From the NCBI RefSeq assembly GCF_003581645.1, contig NZ_QXFK01000016.1:62001-126000 (forward strand): a stretch of 64,000 nt of DNA, written 5' to 3'. The first letter of the stretch is position 1. Each line of letters starts with the position of its first letter. This document shows, one piece after another, positions 35,851-45,859 of this stretch. Source of the DNA: Pelagerythrobacter aerophilus. GTDB lineage: Bacteria; Pseudomonadota; Alphaproteobacteria; Sphingomonadales; Sphingomonadaceae. The notes beneath the pieces were generated by a model that worked only from the letters and a program-made list of their open reading frames with translations, was not told the DNA's origin and searched no databases. The translations under genes were made by a program, and so were the position numbers.

Positions 35851-38610
35851 TCATCCCAACCGGTCCAGCGCAGCCCTGATGCGCTCCGCTTCCGCTGTAT
35901 GGTGCGCGTGATCGGCGCGGGCCTTCTCGACCGCCTCGGGGTTCGCGCGCTCGACGAAGTTCGCATTGGAGAGCCGGCCTTCGAGAGACTTGGCCTCCTT
36001 TTCCGAAGCAGCGAGCGCCTTGGTGAGACGGGCCTTCTCCGCCTCGATGTCGATCAGGCCTTCCAGCGGAATCACCAGGCTATCGCTGCCCACGCCGACC
36101 TGCAGCGCGGCGCCGTCCGGTGCCACGTCGGTATGAACCGCCGACAGGCGCGCCACGCGGTCGAGCGCCGCTGCGCTGGTCGAGAGAACCTTGCTCGCGA
36201 TCGCGGACGGCTCGGCAAGCCACGCTTCCAGCTTCGCCCCGGGTGCCAAGCCGATCTCGTTCTTCGCCGCGCGCAGATTGCGCGTCAGGTCGATCAGCCA
36301 CTCGATCTCGGCCTTGGCCTCGGTGTCGACCTCGGCGGAAGGCTGGGGCCACTTCGCGAGGATCAGCTCGTACGGCCGCTCACCCTGCGCGTGCCACAGT
36401 TCCTCGGTGATGAAGGGCATGAACGGGTGCAGCATGACGAGGATCTGGTCGAGCGCCCAGCCCGCGACCGCCCTGGTCTCGTCGTCGATCTGGCCCTTGA
36501 TCAGCTCGAGATACCAGTCGCAGAACGTGTCCCATACGAAGCGGTAGATCGCGTTCGCGGCCGCATCGAAGCGCAGGTCCGCCATGGCCTTGTCGAGCGC
36601 GGCGAGCGTTTCGACCACTTCGCCGACGATCCACTTGTTGACCGCGCTGGTCGCCTGCGGAGCGGCGATCGACTGCGAACCGCCGATGCCGTTCGTCTGG
36701 CAGAAACGCGTCGCGTTCCACAGCTTGGTGGCGAAGTTGCGGTATCCCTCGACCCGGCTCTCGTCCATCTTCACGTCGCGGCCCTGGCTTTCCATGGCCG
36801 CCATGAAGAAGCGCAGCGCGTCGGCGCCGTATTGGTCGATCAGGCCCAGCGGATCGACCACGTTGCCCTTGGACTTGGACATCTTCTGCCCGTCCGCTGC
36901 GCGCACGAGGCCATGGAGATAGAGCCGCTTCCACGGCGCCTCACCCATGAAGTGCATCCCCTGCATCGCCATGCGGGCATCCCAGAAGAACAGGATGTCA
37001 AAGCCCGAGATCAGCAGGTCGTTGGGATAGTGCTTGGCGAGCAGGTTGGTGCCGAGGTTGTCGTTGACGCCTTCTGGTCGCTCCTTCGCGGCGTCCGGCC
37101 AGCCAAGCGTGGCAAAAGGCCACAGCGCAGAGGAGAACCAAGTGTCGAGCACGTCGGGATCGCGGCTAAGTTCCGGCAGATCTTCCGGCCGCTCGGCGCC
37201 AAAGTGATCAAGCGCCAATTCAAGAGCCTGAACCTCGCTCTCGGCAACGAACACCTCGCCGTCTGGCCCATACCACGCCGGAATCCGGTGTCCCCACCAG
37301 AGCTGGCGCGAGACGCACCACGGCTGGATGTTCTCCATCCAGTTGAAGAAGGTCTTTTCCCAAGCTTTGGGGACGATCTCGATCTTGCCCGAACGCACTG
37401 CTTCGATCGGGGCCTGCGCGAGCTTTTCGGCGTCGACGTACCACTGGTCGGTCAGCCACGGCTCGATCACCACGCCGCCGCGGTCGCCGAAGGGGGTGGC
37501 GATCACGCGCGGTTCGGCATCGCGCGCCTCGCCGTCCTTGTCGACATGCGGGATCAGGCAGCCGAGTTCCTTCATTCGCGCGACCACGAGCTCGCGCGCG
37601 CCGTCCACGCCATCCTTGCGAAAGCGGTGGAGGCCGAGGAATTCGTCCGGCACCAGCCCGTCGGCGGTCTGGCAGACGTTGCCTTCGGCATCGAGCATGT
37701 TGAGCATCTCGCCCGCCGCGATCCCCGCGCGCTTGCCCACTTCGAAGTCGTTGAAGTCGTGCCCCGGCGTGATCTTGACCGCGCCCGAGCCGAGTTCCGG
37801 ATCGGCGTGCTCGTCGGCGATCACCTTGAAGCGGCGGCCGGTGATCGGCTGGACGATCTCCTTGCCGATCACGCTGGCATAGCGCTCGTCCGACGGATGA
37901 ACCGCCACGGCCATGTCGGCCAGCATCGTCTCCGGCCGCGTGGTCGCGACTTCGATGTAGTCCTGTCCGTTGTCGAGCGTCACATCGTCCGCCAGCGGGT
38001 ATTTGAAGTGCCAGAAATGGCCCTTCATGTCCTGGGTTTCGACCTCGAGATCGCTGATCGCGGTCTTGAGCTTCGGGTCCCAATTCACCAGCCGCTTGTC
38101 GCGGTAGATCAGGCCCTGGTTGTGGAGGTCGACGAAGACCTTGGTCACCGCGCGGGTGAACTCGGGGCTCATCGTGAACTGCTCGCGGCTCCAGTCCATC
38201 GAGCAGCCGAGCCGGCGAAGCTGGCGGGTGATCGTGCCGCCGCTTTCCTCTTTCCACTCCCACACTTTCGCGACGAAATCCTCGCGCGAGTAGTTGGTGC
38301 GCTTGTCCTGGCGCTTCTCCAGCTCGCGCTCGACCACCATCTGCGTCGCGATGCCGGCGTGGTCGGTGCCGACCACCCACAGTGCATCCTTACCCCGCAG
38401 CCGCTCGTAGCGGACGACGATGTCCTGCAGCGTATTGTCGAGCGCATGACCGATATGGAGGCTGCCGGTCACGTTGGGCGGCGGATTGACGATGGTGAAG
38501 GGCTCGGCGTCGGGCCGTTCGGGCCGGAACAGGCCGCCCTTTTCCCAATGCGCGTACCAGCGCGCCTCGATTTCGGAGGGGTCGAAAGTCTTGGAGAGTT
38601 CGGTGTTCAT
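35851..38610 (-). CDS. valS: Valyl-tRNA synthetase
   Basis: 919 residues, ATG at 38610 ([11 protein letters not shown]). Class I motifs HIGH ([11 protein letters not shown]) and KMSKS are present, with the connective editing domain between them (about 195-330) and a C-terminal coiled-coil ([20 protein letters not shown]). It charges tRNA-Val. The long reading frame on the opposite strand is a GC-rich shadow. The upstream intergenic region to mlaE is 93 nt and divergent. Confidence 0.98.
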   Translation of the reverse strand: MNTELSKTFDPSEIEARWYAHWEKGGLFRPERPDAEPFTIVNPPPNVTGSLHIGHALDNTLQDIVVRYERLRGKDALWVVGTDHAGIATQMVVERELEKRQDKRTNYSREDFVAKVWEWKEESGGTITRQLRRLGCSMDWSREQFTMSPEFTRAVTKVFVDLHNQGLIYRDKRLVNWDPKLKTAISDLEVETQDMKGHFWHFKYPLADDVTLDNGQDYIEVATTRPETMLADMAVAVHPSDERYASVIGKEIVQPITGRRFKVIADEHADPELGSGAVKITPGHDFNDFEVGKRAGIAAGEMLNMLDAEGNVCQTADGLVPDEFLGLHRFRKDGVDGARELVVARMKELGCLIPHVDKDGEARDAEPRVIATPFGDRGGVVIEPWLTDQWYVDAEKLAQAPIEAVRSGKIEIVPKAWEKTFFNWMENIQPWCVSRQLWWGHRIPAWYGPDGEVFVAESEVQALELALDHFGAERPEDLPELSRDPDVLDTWFSSALWPFATLGWPDAAKERPEGVNDNLGTNLLAKHYPNDLLISGFDILFFWDARMAMQGMHFMGEAPWKRLYLHGLVRAADGQKMSKSKGNVVDPLGLIDQYGADALRFFMAAMESQGRDVKMDESRVEGYRNFATKLWNATRFCQTNGIGGSQSIAAPQATSAVNKWIVGEVVETLAALDKAMADLRFDAAANAIYRFVWDTFCDWYLELIKGQIDDETRAVAGWALDQILVMLHPFMPFITEELWHAQGERPYELILAKWPQPSAEVDTEAKAEIEWLIDLTRNLRAAKNEIGLAPGAKLEAWLAEPSAIASKVLSTSAAALDRVARLSAVHTDVAPDGAALQVGVGSDSLVIPLEGLIDIEAEKARLTKALAASEKEAKSLEGRLSNANFVERANPEAVEKARADHAHHTAEAERIRAALDRLG

Positions 38611-38703
38611 AGGTTCGCCGCCTTTGCCAGCGGGTGCGCTGTGGCGCAACACGGCTGATTGCGCGCTTGTAGTGCACACGGTTTCGCCGCATAGGTCGCC
38701 GAG

Positions 38704-39816
38704 ATGAAGGATGGGGCGTTCTTCGAGGTCGAGGATGGCGGCGCCGATGGCGCGCGGCTCGTCCTTTCGGGGCCTTATCTGGTTTCCACGATCGGCGCGG
38801 TCGACAGGGACCTGCGATCGATCGAGGGCGATCTCGCCACCGTCGACCTGTCCGACGTCAGCGAGATCGACACCGTCGGCGCATGGGTCGCCGGCAGTCT
38901 CGCCAAACGGCACAACGCGGAGATCGTCGGCGCCAGCGAACGCGCGCAGCGGTTGCTGAAGGCGGTCGAGCCCGCAGGCGATGGCACTGACATCCACCCG
39001 CCGCGCCCTCCGGCGTGGGAACGCGTGCCCGGGCGGGTGGGCGAGCTGGTCTATGAATTCGGCCAAGGCATGGTCGGCATGGTCGGATTTCTCGGCCAGA
39101 TCCTGGCTGCCTCGGGCAGCCTGATCCGTCATCCCTCGCGTTTTCGCGGAAAGGCGCTGGTGCGCCAGCTCGAGCTGGTCGGTGTTTCCTCGCTGCCGAT
39201 CATCGGGCTGATGAGCTTCCTCATCGGTATCGTCATCGCGCAGCAGGGCGCGGTGCAGCTCGCGCAGTTCGGGGCAGAGACGCTCACCATCAATCTCGTC
39301 GGCCGTATCACCCTGCGCGAACTCGGCGTGCTGATGACGGCGATCATGGTCGCCGGCCGCTCGGGTTCCGCCTTTGCTGCGCAGCTCGGCACGATGAAGT
39401 TGACCGAGGAAGTCGACGCGATGCGCACGATCGGCATTTCGCCGATGGAAGCATTGGTGATCCCGCGCATCCTCGCAGCGGTGCTGATGATGCCGTTGCT
39501 CGGGTTCTTCGCCTCCTGCATCGCGATCATCGGTGGCGCCGTGATCGGCGATCTGATGCTGGGCATCCCCTTCCTGACCTTCCTTACCCGCATTCAGGAG
39601 GTCGTGCCGATCTACGATCTCTATGTCGGGCTGGCCAAGGCGCCCGTCTTCGGCCTGATCGTGGCGCTGACCGGCTGCTATCAGGGCATGCAGGTGCAGG
39701 GCAATTCGGAGGAAGTCGGTCTGAAGACGACCAAGGCGGTGGTGCAGGCGATCTTCATGGTCATCGTGCTCGATGCCTTTTTTGCCGTGTTCTTCACCGA
39801 GATCGGCTGGGGCTGA
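38704..39816 (+). CDS. mlaE: MlaE-family permease with N-terminal STAS domain
   Basis: 370 residues. Residues about 15-95 form a STAS-like fold ([32 protein letters not shown]), equivalent to MlaB in other bacteria, fused here to the permease. From about 140 the MlaE domain follows with [40 protein letters not shown] and five membrane segments. The complex moves phospholipids between outer and inner membranes. mlaF begins 1 nt after the stop. Confidence 0.94.
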   Translation: MKDGAFFEVEDGGADGARLVLSGPYLVSTIGAVDRDLRSIEGDLATVDLSDVSEIDTVGAWVAGSLAKRHNAEIVGASERAQRLLKAVEPAGDGTDIHPPRPPAWERVPGRVGELVYEFGQGMVGMVGFLGQILAASGSLIRHPSRFRGKALVRQLELVGVSSLPIIGLMSFLIGIVIAQQGAVQLAQFGAETLTINLVGRITLRELGVLMTAIMVAGRSGSAFAAQLGTMKLTEEVDAMRTIGISPMEALVIPRILAAVLMMPLLGFFASCIAIIGGAVIGDLMLGIPFLTFLTRIQEVVPIYDLYVGLAKAPVFGLIVALTGCYQGMQVQGNSEEVGLKTTKAVVQAIFMVIVLDAFFAVFFTEIGWG

Positions 39817-39817
39817 G

Positions 39818-40687
39818 ATGACCGACGATCTCGATCAGGAGCTCGAGGAGCGGGGCCTGGGCCGGTACGAGCGCTTCCGCGGGGATCATCCGATCGTCGT
39901 GAAGGGACTCGTCAATCGCTTCGGCGAGCAGACCGTGCACGAGGATCTCTCACTGACCGTGAACCGCGGCGAAATCCTCGGCGTGGTCGGCGGTTCCGGC
40001 ACCGGGAAATCGGTGCTGATGCGCTCGATCATCGGCCTGCAAACCCCGAACGAGGGGGAAATCGAGGTTTTCGGCCGTTCCATGACCAATGCGGAGCCTG
40101 ACGAGAACCTCGGCATCCGCAACCGCTGGGGTGTCCTGTTCCAGGGCGGCGCGCTGTTCTCCACGCTGACCGTGGGGGAGAATGTCGAGGTTCCGCTCAA
40201 GCAATTCTACCCCGAGATCGAACCCGACCTGATGCACGAGATCGCGCGTTACAAGGTCATGCTCTCGGGCCTTCCCGAAGATGCGGTGACCAAGTATCCG
40301 GCGGAGCTTTCGGGCGGGATGAAGAAGCGCGCCGGGCTGGCGCGGGCGCTCGCCCTCGATCCGGAGCTGCTGTTTCTGGACGAGCCGACTGCCGGGCTCG
40401 ATCCGATCGGTGCCGCCGCCTTCGACCGGCTGACGCGCGAACTCAAGCAGACGCTCGGCCTCACGGTCTTCCTCATCACCCACGATCTCGATACGCTGTA
40501 CGAGATATGCGACCGCGTCGCGGTGCTGGCCGACAAGAAGGTGATCGCGGTCGGCACAATCCCGGAACTGCTCGAAACCGACCATCCGTGGATCGAGGAA
40601 TACTTCAACGGACCGCGCGGCCGCGCCGCCCAGGCGAGCAAGCGCCGGGCCGAGAGCATGGACAAACGCGGACAAAGCGGGGATTAG
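39818..40687 (+). CDS. mlaF: Mla ABC transporter ATPase MlaF
   Basis: 289 residues from the ATG at 39818. Walker A GGSGTGKS, signature LSGGMKKR, Walker [13 protein letters not shown] and switch His in [10 protein letters not shown] are complete. An extra C-terminal stretch (about 245-289, rich in R, A and S) follows the ABC domain. It powers phospholipid transport with MlaE. mlaD begins 9 nt downstream. Confidence 0.95.
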   Translation: MTDDLDQELEERGLGRYERFRGDHPIVVKGLVNRFGEQTVHEDLSLTVNRGEILGVVGGSGTGKSVLMRSIIGLQTPNEGEIEVFGRSMTNAEPDENLGIRNRWGVLFQGGALFSTLTVGENVEVPLKQFYPEIEPDLMHEIARYKVMLSGLPEDAVTKYPAELSGGMKKRAGLARALALDPELLFLDEPTAGLDPIGAAAFDRLTRELKQTLGLTVFLITHDLDTLYEICDRVAVLADKKVIAVGTIPELLETDHPWIEEYFNGPRGRAAQASKRRAESMDKRGQSGD

Positions 40688-40696
40688 GGCAAGCGA

Positions 40697-41656
40697 ATGG
40701 AAACGCGCGCAAATCACGTCTGGGTCGGGGCCGTCACGCTGGTGCTGCTGGCCGGGCTTGCGCTGTTCTTCGTCTGGCTCGCCCGATTGGGGCAGGGACA
40801 GCAGGACGAATACGACATCTTTTTCAAGCAGTCGGTCGCCGGGCTTGCCAACGGCTCGCAGGTGTCCTTCGCGGGCGTGCCGGTGGGACAGGTCAGCGAG
40901 ATTTCGCTGTGGGAGACCGATCCGCAGTTCGTCCGCGTGCGGGTGAAGGTGAAGGAAGACGTGCCGATCCGCGTCGGCACGACGGCGACGATCCAGGGAT
41001 CGTTCACCGGCGTTTCGACGATCCTGCTCGACGGCGCGCGCCGCGATGCGCCGCCAATTACCTGCGGAGAAGGCGTGGGGAATACCGCGTGCCCCGAAGG
41101 CGTGCCGGTGATCCCGACCAAGCCCGGCGGTCTCGGCGAACTGCTCGCCAACGCGCCGCTGCTGCTGGAGCGGCTCGCCACGCTTACCGAGCGGCTTACC
41201 ATGCTGCTGTCGGACGAGAACCAGGGCGAGATCGCCGGTATTCTGCGCAACACCAACCGGATCACCGCCGACCTCGCGCAGACGGCGCCCGAAGTGCAGC
41301 GCACGCTCGCCGAACTCCAGGTGACCTTGCGCGAGTCGAGCGAGGCGCTAGATTCGTTCGAGAAGGTGATGGGGTCGGCCGACCAGCTGCTCAACAAGGA
41401 AGGGCAGGGGCTGGCGGATCAGCTCCGCACGACGCTCAAGTCCGCTGACAGCGCGGCGCAGGCGCTCAGCACGACCTTGACCGAAGTGCAGCCGGCAGCG
41501 CGCCAGCTCAACGAAAGCACGCTGCCCGCGGCCGAGGCGGCGATGCAGGACCTGCGCGCGACCAGCAAGGCGCTGCGCAACGTGACCGAAAAGATCGAGA
41601 CGCAAGGCGCCGGCTCGCTGATCGGCGGGCAGAAGCTGCCCGATTACGAGCCATGA
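40697..41656 (+). CDS. mlaD: MCE-domain substrate-binding protein MlaD
   Basis: 319 residues with an N-terminal membrane anchor (about 8-28) and an MCE domain (about 38-125: DIFFKQSVAGLANGSQVSFAGVPVG, VPIRVGTTATIQGSFTG). A long C-terminal helical, coiled-coil-like tail (about 150-310) follows, longer than E. coli MlaD (183 aa). MlaD hexamers form the periplasmic lipid channel. Its TGA overlaps the lipoprotein ATG (ATGA). Confidence 0.93.
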   Translation: METRANHVWVGAVTLVLLAGLALFFVWLARLGQGQQDEYDIFFKQSVAGLANGSQVSFAGVPVGQVSEISLWETDPQFVRVRVKVKEDVPIRVGTTATIQGSFTGVSTILLDGARRDAPPITCGEGVGNTACPEGVPVIPTKPGGLGELLANAPLLLERLATLTERLTMLLSDENQGEIAGILRNTNRITADLAQTAPEVQRTLAELQVTLRESSEALDSFEKVMGSADQLLNKEGQGLADQLRTTLKSADSAAQALSTTLTEVQPAARQLNESTLPAAEAAMQDLRATSKALRNVTEKIETQGAGSLIGGQKLPDYEP

Positions 41657-42273
41657 CCGGCGTGAAGAGACAGGGGAACGCGATGCGCGCGACAGCCATC
41701 AGGATATTTCCGGCGCTGGCGGCGCTCACCGTGCTCGCCGGCTGCGTGAGCTTCGGCAAGGAGCCGCCCGAGAGCCTGCTGACGTTGACTCCCACGGCGG
41801 AGGCGCCGGCCGGCTCGGGCACGACCGGCAGCCAGGCGGGGGCGCTCGCGATCCTCGTACCTGATGCGCCGGCGCGGCTCGACGTGGTGCGCGTACCGGT
41901 GCAGGTCGATAACGCCAATATCGCCTACCTCAAGGATGCGGTGTGGGTGGACAAGCCCGCACGCCTGTTCCGCGGGCTGCTTGCGGAAACGATCCGTACC
42001 CGCAGCAACCGGGTGGTGATCGATTCCGACGATCCGGCGCTCACGCCGAAGACCCAGCTTCGCGGCGTGTTGCGCGATTTCGGCTACGATGCCCGTACAT
42101 CCTCCGTCGTCGTGCGGTTCGATGCGATCCGCGAGGCGGAAGGCGACGCGATCGAGACGCGCCGCTTCGAGAGCGTGATCCCGGGCGTCGCAGCCGAAGC
42201 GGGACCGGTGGGCGAGGCGCTCAATCGTGCGGCGAACGATGTTGCCGGGCAGGTTGCGGAATGGATCGGGTGA
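41653..42273 (+). CDS. ABC-type transport auxiliary lipoprotein
   Basis: 206 residues from the ATGA-coupled ATG at 41653; a second ATG at 41683 with GGGGA upstream is an equally good start and leaves the lipobox intact. The signal ends in a lipobox (LAGC). The body (LAILVPDAPARLDVVRVPVQ, AYLKDAVWVDKPARLFRGLL) fits the ABC-auxiliary lipoprotein family (PqiC-like). It probably docks the MCE complex to the outer membrane. Confidence 0.88.
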   Translation: MTGVKRQGNAMRATAIRIFPALAALTVLAGCVSFGKEPPESLLTLTPTAEAPAGSGTTGSQAGALAILVPDAPARLDVVRVPVQVDNANIAYLKDAVWVDKPARLFRGLLAETIRTRSNRVVIDSDDPALTPKTQLRGVLRDFGYDARTSSVVVRFDAIREAEGDAIETRRFESVIPGVAAEAGPVGEALNRAANDVAGQVAEWIG

Positions 42274-42289
42274 CGGGTCGCTATTCGAC

Positions 42290-42982
42290 CTAGACCACGA
42301 CCCTCGCGAAGTGGAATGCTTCTAGGAACTCCGCCCGTCGTTTCTCCCGCCGAGCCTCGGCTTCGGCATCGCGGCCCCATAGCTCCGCCTGCCAATCCTC
42401 TTCGAGATGGGCCGCCGACCAGAGCGTCTCGGCATCGGCATCCGCTTGCAGCGCCTCCAGAGCAATGCACAGTGAGGCGCAGAGCGAGGCCATCGTCTGT
42501 AAGGCCGCGAGCGTGAAGTCATCGAGTGCGCCAAGCCGCGCGCGCAATGCGTCGAGGCTGGCCTGCGGCTGAGGGCGGTGGATCACTCCGCTCACGCGGT
42601 CGAGGCGGATGCCCTCGCGGCCTTCCAGCGCGGTTACCAGCGGTTCCCATATCTCCTGCTGCCGGCGATAGAGCGGCTCGTCCGGATCGGCGCGATAGCA
42701 GAGCGTATCGGTCTCGGCGAAAGCCATCAGCTTGCCGACCGCCGCCGTCCGATCCGCGCGAACCACATCGATCGCGTAGTCGGCCATGTCGCGCCGCGGA
42801 AAGGTGCTGGGATCGATCTCCTCGCCCTGCTGCGACCACTCTGCGGCCAGGGCTTCGGCGAGTTCGCGCGTCGGCACGATTTGCGGGGCGCCGAGGGCGG
42901 TCTTGATGGCGCGGCCATCGAGCGTGACGCGCCATCCGCCCTCCGTTTCCTCGACTGTGACCTCGCGGTAGAAGCGCTTCAT
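42290..42982 (-). CDS. ATP12-family F1-ATPase assembly chaperone
   Basis: 230 residues, ATG at 42982, overlapping the preceding gene by 4 nt. The family motif EWSQQGEEIDPSTFPRRDMADYAID lies near residue 55 (split here as EWSQQGEEIDP and PRRDMADYAID). Also LMAFAETDTLCYRAD is conserved. Mitochondrial ATP12 chaperones the F1 alpha subunit; in alphaproteobacteria the homologue presumably helps assemble F1. The last gene of a five-gene operon. Confidence 0.92.
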   Translation of the reverse strand: MKRFYREVTVEETEGGWRVTLDGRAIKTALGAPQIVPTRELAEALAAEWSQQGEEIDPSTFPRRDMADYAIDVVRADRTAAVGKLMAFAETDTLCYRADPDEPLYRRQQEIWEPLVTALEGREGIRLDRVSGVIHRPQPQASLDALRARLGALDDFTLAALQTMASLCASLCIALEALQADADAETLWSAAHLEEDWQAELWGRDAEAEARREKRRAEFLEAFHFARVVV

Positions 42983-43188
42983 TCCTTCGGGCTCCGCCAG
43001 CGCCGCGCGAGAACGGTGGGCATGACGAAGAAGCCGGCCAGCCCGGCGACCAGCAGCGCGTAGCCGAGCGCGTCGGGCAGCTCCAGAACGCGCCGCACGA
43101 TGAGGATGCCGAGCAGGATCAGCGCGACGCCGGCAAAGCGCACCGCGACCATCGCGAAATAGCGGGACGACTGTGCAGGATCGTTCAT
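42979..43188 (-). CDS. Small two-helix membrane protein
   Basis: 69 residues. Two hydrophobic segments: about 13-30 (AVRFAGVALILLGILIV) and 38-58 (ALGYALLVAGLAGFFVMPTV), ending in a basic tail (ARRWRSPKE). Both ends overlap neighbours by 4 nt, so it is certainly translated as part of the operon. I do not recognise a named family. It could be an accessory or anchor for one of its neighbours. Confidence 0.85.
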   Translation of the reverse strand: MNDPAQSSRYFAMVAVRFAGVALILLGILIVRRVLELPDALGYALLVAGLAGFFVMPTVLARRWRSPKE

Positions 43189-43838
43189 GACAGCAGGTCT
43201 CCCAGTTCGGCCGGAGTCGCAGCGACGTGCTCGGCGCCTGCATCGCGCAGCTCGTGTTCCGTGTGATAACCCCAGGCGACGCCGATCGCGCGCACGCCGG
43301 CGGCGCGGGCCATCTCCATGTCGAATGTCGTGTCGCCGATCATCACCGCATCGGCGGGTTCCGCGCCTGCCTCGACCAGCGCCGCTTCGAGCATCGCGGG
43401 ATGCGGCTTCGAGGGGTGGCGATCGGCGGTCTGTAGCGTGACGAAGTGGTCGGCGAGCCCGTGGGTGGTGAGGCAGCTCGCGAGCCCCCGGTCCGACTTG
43501 CCGGTCGCGACACCGAGCGTCCAGCCGCACTCCGCCAGGCGAACCAGGACATCGGCGATGCCTTCGAACAGCGGCTCCTCCAGCGTTCCCTCGAGCCGGC
43601 AGGCACGGAATGCCTCCTTGTAGGCGTCGACGGCGTGGCGGTGGAGCGCGTCGTCGGCATCGGGCGCGAGCAGGCGGATCGCCTGCGGCAGGCTGAGCCC
43701 GACGATGCGGCGCACCTCGTGCCGGTCGGGGGCAGGCAGGCCCGCACTGGCGAAGGCCGTTTCCATCGAGTTGCAGATCGCCGCCTGGCCATCGACGAGC
43801 GTCCCGTCGCAGTCGAAGATCGCCAGCCGCACGGTCAC
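43185..43838 (-). CDS. HAD-family phosphatase, phosphoglycolate-phosphatase-like
   Basis: 217 residues from a GTG at 43838, overlapping the rluC stop (GTGA). Motif I is FDCDGTLVDGQ, motif II ATGKSDRG, motif III KPHPAMLEAAL, and motif IV IGDTTFDMEMARAAG. A C1-type cap lies between. The substrate could be 2-phosphoglycolate or a pyrimidine or sugar phosphate. Cotranslation with a pseudouridine synthase is a recurring sphingomonad pairing that would be consistent with nucleotide metabolite clearance (inference). Confidence 0.88.
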   Translation of the reverse strand: MTVRLAIFDCDGTLVDGQAAICNSMETAFASAGLPAPDRHEVRRIVGLSLPQAIRLLAPDADDALHRHAVDAYKEAFRACRLEGTLEEPLFEGIADVLVRLAECGWTLGVATGKSDRGLASCLTTHGLADHFVTLQTADRHPSKPHPAMLEAALVEAGAEPADAVMIGDTTFDMEMARAAGVRAIGVAWGYHTEHELRDAGAEHVAATPAELGDLLS

Positions 43839-44950
43839 TTGCGCTTGCCCTTGCCTTTGGGCTTCGGAGCGGCACCGCGCGACCGGCGTTCGCCCCGGCG
43901 GCCACGGCGGTACTGCTTGGCATGCGCGCGGGCCGCCTGCTTCTTCTCCGCGGGCGTGCGCTCGTTCGATTCCTCGCGCAGCGGTTCGGCCTCGCTGAGG
44001 GCCGGATCGAAGCCGAGCTGCTCCATGCTTGCCGCGAAATGCTCGGGAAGGTCGGCTGTCACGTCGAGCTTTCCGCCTTCCGGCTGCTCGATGATCAGCC
44101 GCCGCGCGTGGAGGTGCATCTTGCGGCTCACGCTGCCGGTCAGGAACGCATCTTGCCCGCCGTACTTGCCGTCGCCGAGAATGGGATGCCCGATCGCGGC
44201 CATGTGGACGCGGAGCTGGTGCGTACGCCCGGTCATCGGTTCCAGCTCGACCCATGCCGCTTTCTTCGCGGCCTTGTCGACCACGCGGTAGCGGGTAACG
44301 GCGCGCTGGCCGTTCTCCTCGTCGACGTGCATTTTCTCGCCACCGGTCCCGGGCTGCTTCGCCAGCGGCGCGTCGATCGTGCCCTCGGGCACGTCGGGCA
44401 CGCCGACGACCAGCGCCCAGTAGACCTTCTTCGCGCTGCGGCCCGAGAAGCGGCGGGAATACGATGCCGCGCTCCCCGGAGTGCGCGCCACGAGCAGCAC
44501 GCCGCTGGTGTCCTTGTCGAGCCGGTGGACGAGGCGCGGGCGCGGATCGTCCTCACCCGGCGCGAAGGCGTCGAGCAGCCCGTCGACGTGCCGATGCGTC
44601 TTGGTGCCGCCCTGCGTCGCGAGGCCGGGAGGCTTGTTGAATACGATCGCGGACCGCGTCTGCGCAATCACCATCGCCTGCGCTTCGGCGATCTCGTCCG
44701 CCGTCAGCTCGCGTTTCGAGGCCGGCTTGCGGTGAGGCGCCTCACCGCCCGGAGGGACCCGCACGACCTGGCCGGCGGCGAGCCGGTCCTCGGGCTTCGC
44801 GCGCCCGCCGTCGACGCGGATCTGGCCCGTGCGCGCCCATTTGGAGATCGTCGCGAAGCCGATCTGCGGCAGGTGGCGCTTGAACCAGCGGTCGAGTCGC
44901 ACCCCGTCGTCGTCGGGCTGGACGGTGAACTGGCGAACCGAATCGCTCAT
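43835..44950 (-). CDS. RluA/RluC-family 23S rRNA pseudouridine synthase
   Basis: 371 residues, ATG at 44950. N-terminal S4 domain (GVRLDRWFKRHLPQIGFATI), a catalytic core with HRLDKDTSGVLLVARTP, and GRTHQLRVHMAAIGHP. It ends in a 50-residue Lys/Arg-rich tail (GAAPKPKGKGKRK), longer than typical, probably for RNA binding. Position in an operon with crcB and HAD differs from rluD at 19996. RluC specificity (955, 2504, 2580) is likely but unproven. Confidence 0.9.
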   Translation of the reverse strand: MSDSVRQFTVQPDDDGVRLDRWFKRHLPQIGFATISKWARTGQIRVDGGRAKPEDRLAAGQVVRVPPGGEAPHRKPASKRELTADEIAEAQAMVIAQTRSAIVFNKPPGLATQGGTKTHRHVDGLLDAFAPGEDDPRPRLVHRLDKDTSGVLLVARTPGSAASYSRRFSGRSAKKVYWALVVGVPDVPEGTIDAPLAKQPGTGGEKMHVDEENGQRAVTRYRVVDKAAKKAAWVELEPMTGRTHQLRVHMAAIGHPILGDGKYGGQDAFLTGSVSRKMHLHARRLIIEQPEGGKLDVTADLPEHFAASMEQLGFDPALSEAEPLREESNERTPAEKKQAARAHAKQYRRGRRGERRSRGAAPKPKGKGKRK

Positions 44951-45357
44951 GCCGCTATCCGCATCGCAATGAGGCCGATGTAGAGCCCGGTGAGGCCCGC
45001 GAGCACGGAAATCAGCGTATAGCTCACCGCCAGCCACGGCTGCCCGCGCTCGATCAGCAGCATCAGTTCGAGGCTGAATGCGGAGAAAGTCGTGAAGCCG
45101 CCCAGCAGGCCCACACCGATCAGAAGGCGCCATTGCTCGCCCCCGGTCTCGCCGTGCCGCGCCAGCCAGCCGGCGAGCAAGCCCATGGCGCAGCTCCCGA
45201 TGACATTGACCGTCAGCGTGGCCCAGGGAAAGGCGGTGACGGTCTGCGGCCCGAGCAGGTGGGTCAGGAGCCGGCCCGCCTGGTAGCGCAGCAGTGCACC
45301 CGCTCCGCCTCCGGCGAAGACATAGAGCGAAGCGGCAAGGGGTGAGACAGCGGACAT
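44947..45357 (-). CDS. crcB: Fluoride exporter CrcB/Fluc
   Basis: 136 residues with four membrane helices. The fold signature [12 protein letters not shown] near residue 90 and the [11 protein letters not shown] motif supply the conserved Phe and Asn residues lining the pore. Fluc exports fluoride as an antiparallel dimer. There is no fluoride riboswitch consensus in the 200 nt upstream. First gene of the operon, ATG at 45357. Confidence 0.95.
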   Translation of the reverse strand: MSAVSPLAASLYVFAGGGAGALLRYQAGRLLTHLLGPQTVTAFPWATLTVNVIGSCAMGLLAGWLARHGETGGEQWRLLIGVGLLGGFTTFSAFSLELMLLIERGQPWLAVSYTLISVLAGLTGLYIGLIAMRIAA

Positions 45358-45569
45358 GGCCGCCCCTTAGACGGCATTGGTTCGTTCGTCATCCCGCAGC
45401 GCGTTTGCGACGTCTGGAGGCGTCGCGGCTTGCCAATTGGCGCGAGTTCGCTTATGCGCGCCCCGGTTCGAGCCGGTCCGGAACGGATTCGGCCCACTTT
45501 TCGTTGATTTCGAAAGGCGCGACTCGCGTTGTGCGGGTTTCGCGCCGTTGCTGTGAGGTATTTGAATTT

Positions 45570-45776
45570 ATGCAGATCGTCGTTCGCGATAACAATGTCG
45601 ACCAGGCCCTTCGCGCGCTCAAGAAGAAGCTGCAGCGCGAAGGCGTGTATCGCGAAATGAAGCTGCGCCGCCACTACGAGAAGCCGAGCGAGAAGCGCGC
45701 CCGTGAAAAGGCCGCCGCTGTTCGCCGCGCCCGCAAGCTCGAGCGCAAGCGGCTGGAACGCGACGGCGCGAAGTAA
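45570..45776 (+). CDS. rpsU: 30S ribosomal protein S21
   Basis: 68 residues from the ATG at 45570 ([20 protein letters not shown]). The basic helix with [20 protein letters not shown] is typical. A possible 7-bp hairpin GGCGCGA (45516-45522)/TCGCGCC (45540-45546) in the leader lies 24 nt before the start, compatible with regulation. Expressed alone; a terminator follows. Confidence 0.96.
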   Translation: MQIVVRDNNVDQALRALKKKLQREGVYREMKLRRHYEKPSEKRAREKAAAVRRARKLERKRLERDGAK

Positions 45777-45813
45777 GCCGGAACGCTTGAAGACATCACA
45801 GCGATAAGCCATC

Positions 45814-45842
45814 AGGGCGCGGGCCGATCCCCGCGCCCTTTT
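45814..45842 (+). terminator. Intrinsic terminator after rpsU
   Basis: AGGGCGCGGG (45814-45823) pairs with CCCGCGCCCT (45830-45839), then TTTT. Clean rho-independent terminator. Confidence 0.85.
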
Positions 45843-45859
45843 GCATTCAGGAACTCGAC

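Noticed and set aside
35803-38658. 951-residue reading frame on the plus strand opposite valS
   Set aside because: It is a GC-rich antisense shadow: it lies fully within the valS coding sequence, has no domain signature, and valS has every class I motif.
45294-45569. Longer reading frame extending rpsU upstream by 92 codons
   Set aside because: S21 is always about 68-70 residues; the extension runs through the leader hairpin and the ATG at 45570 has a ribosome site.
45358-45569. Fluoride riboswitch upstream of crcB
   Set aside because: I looked for the conserved GGNGAUGG-type core on the minus strand before the ATG and did not find it.
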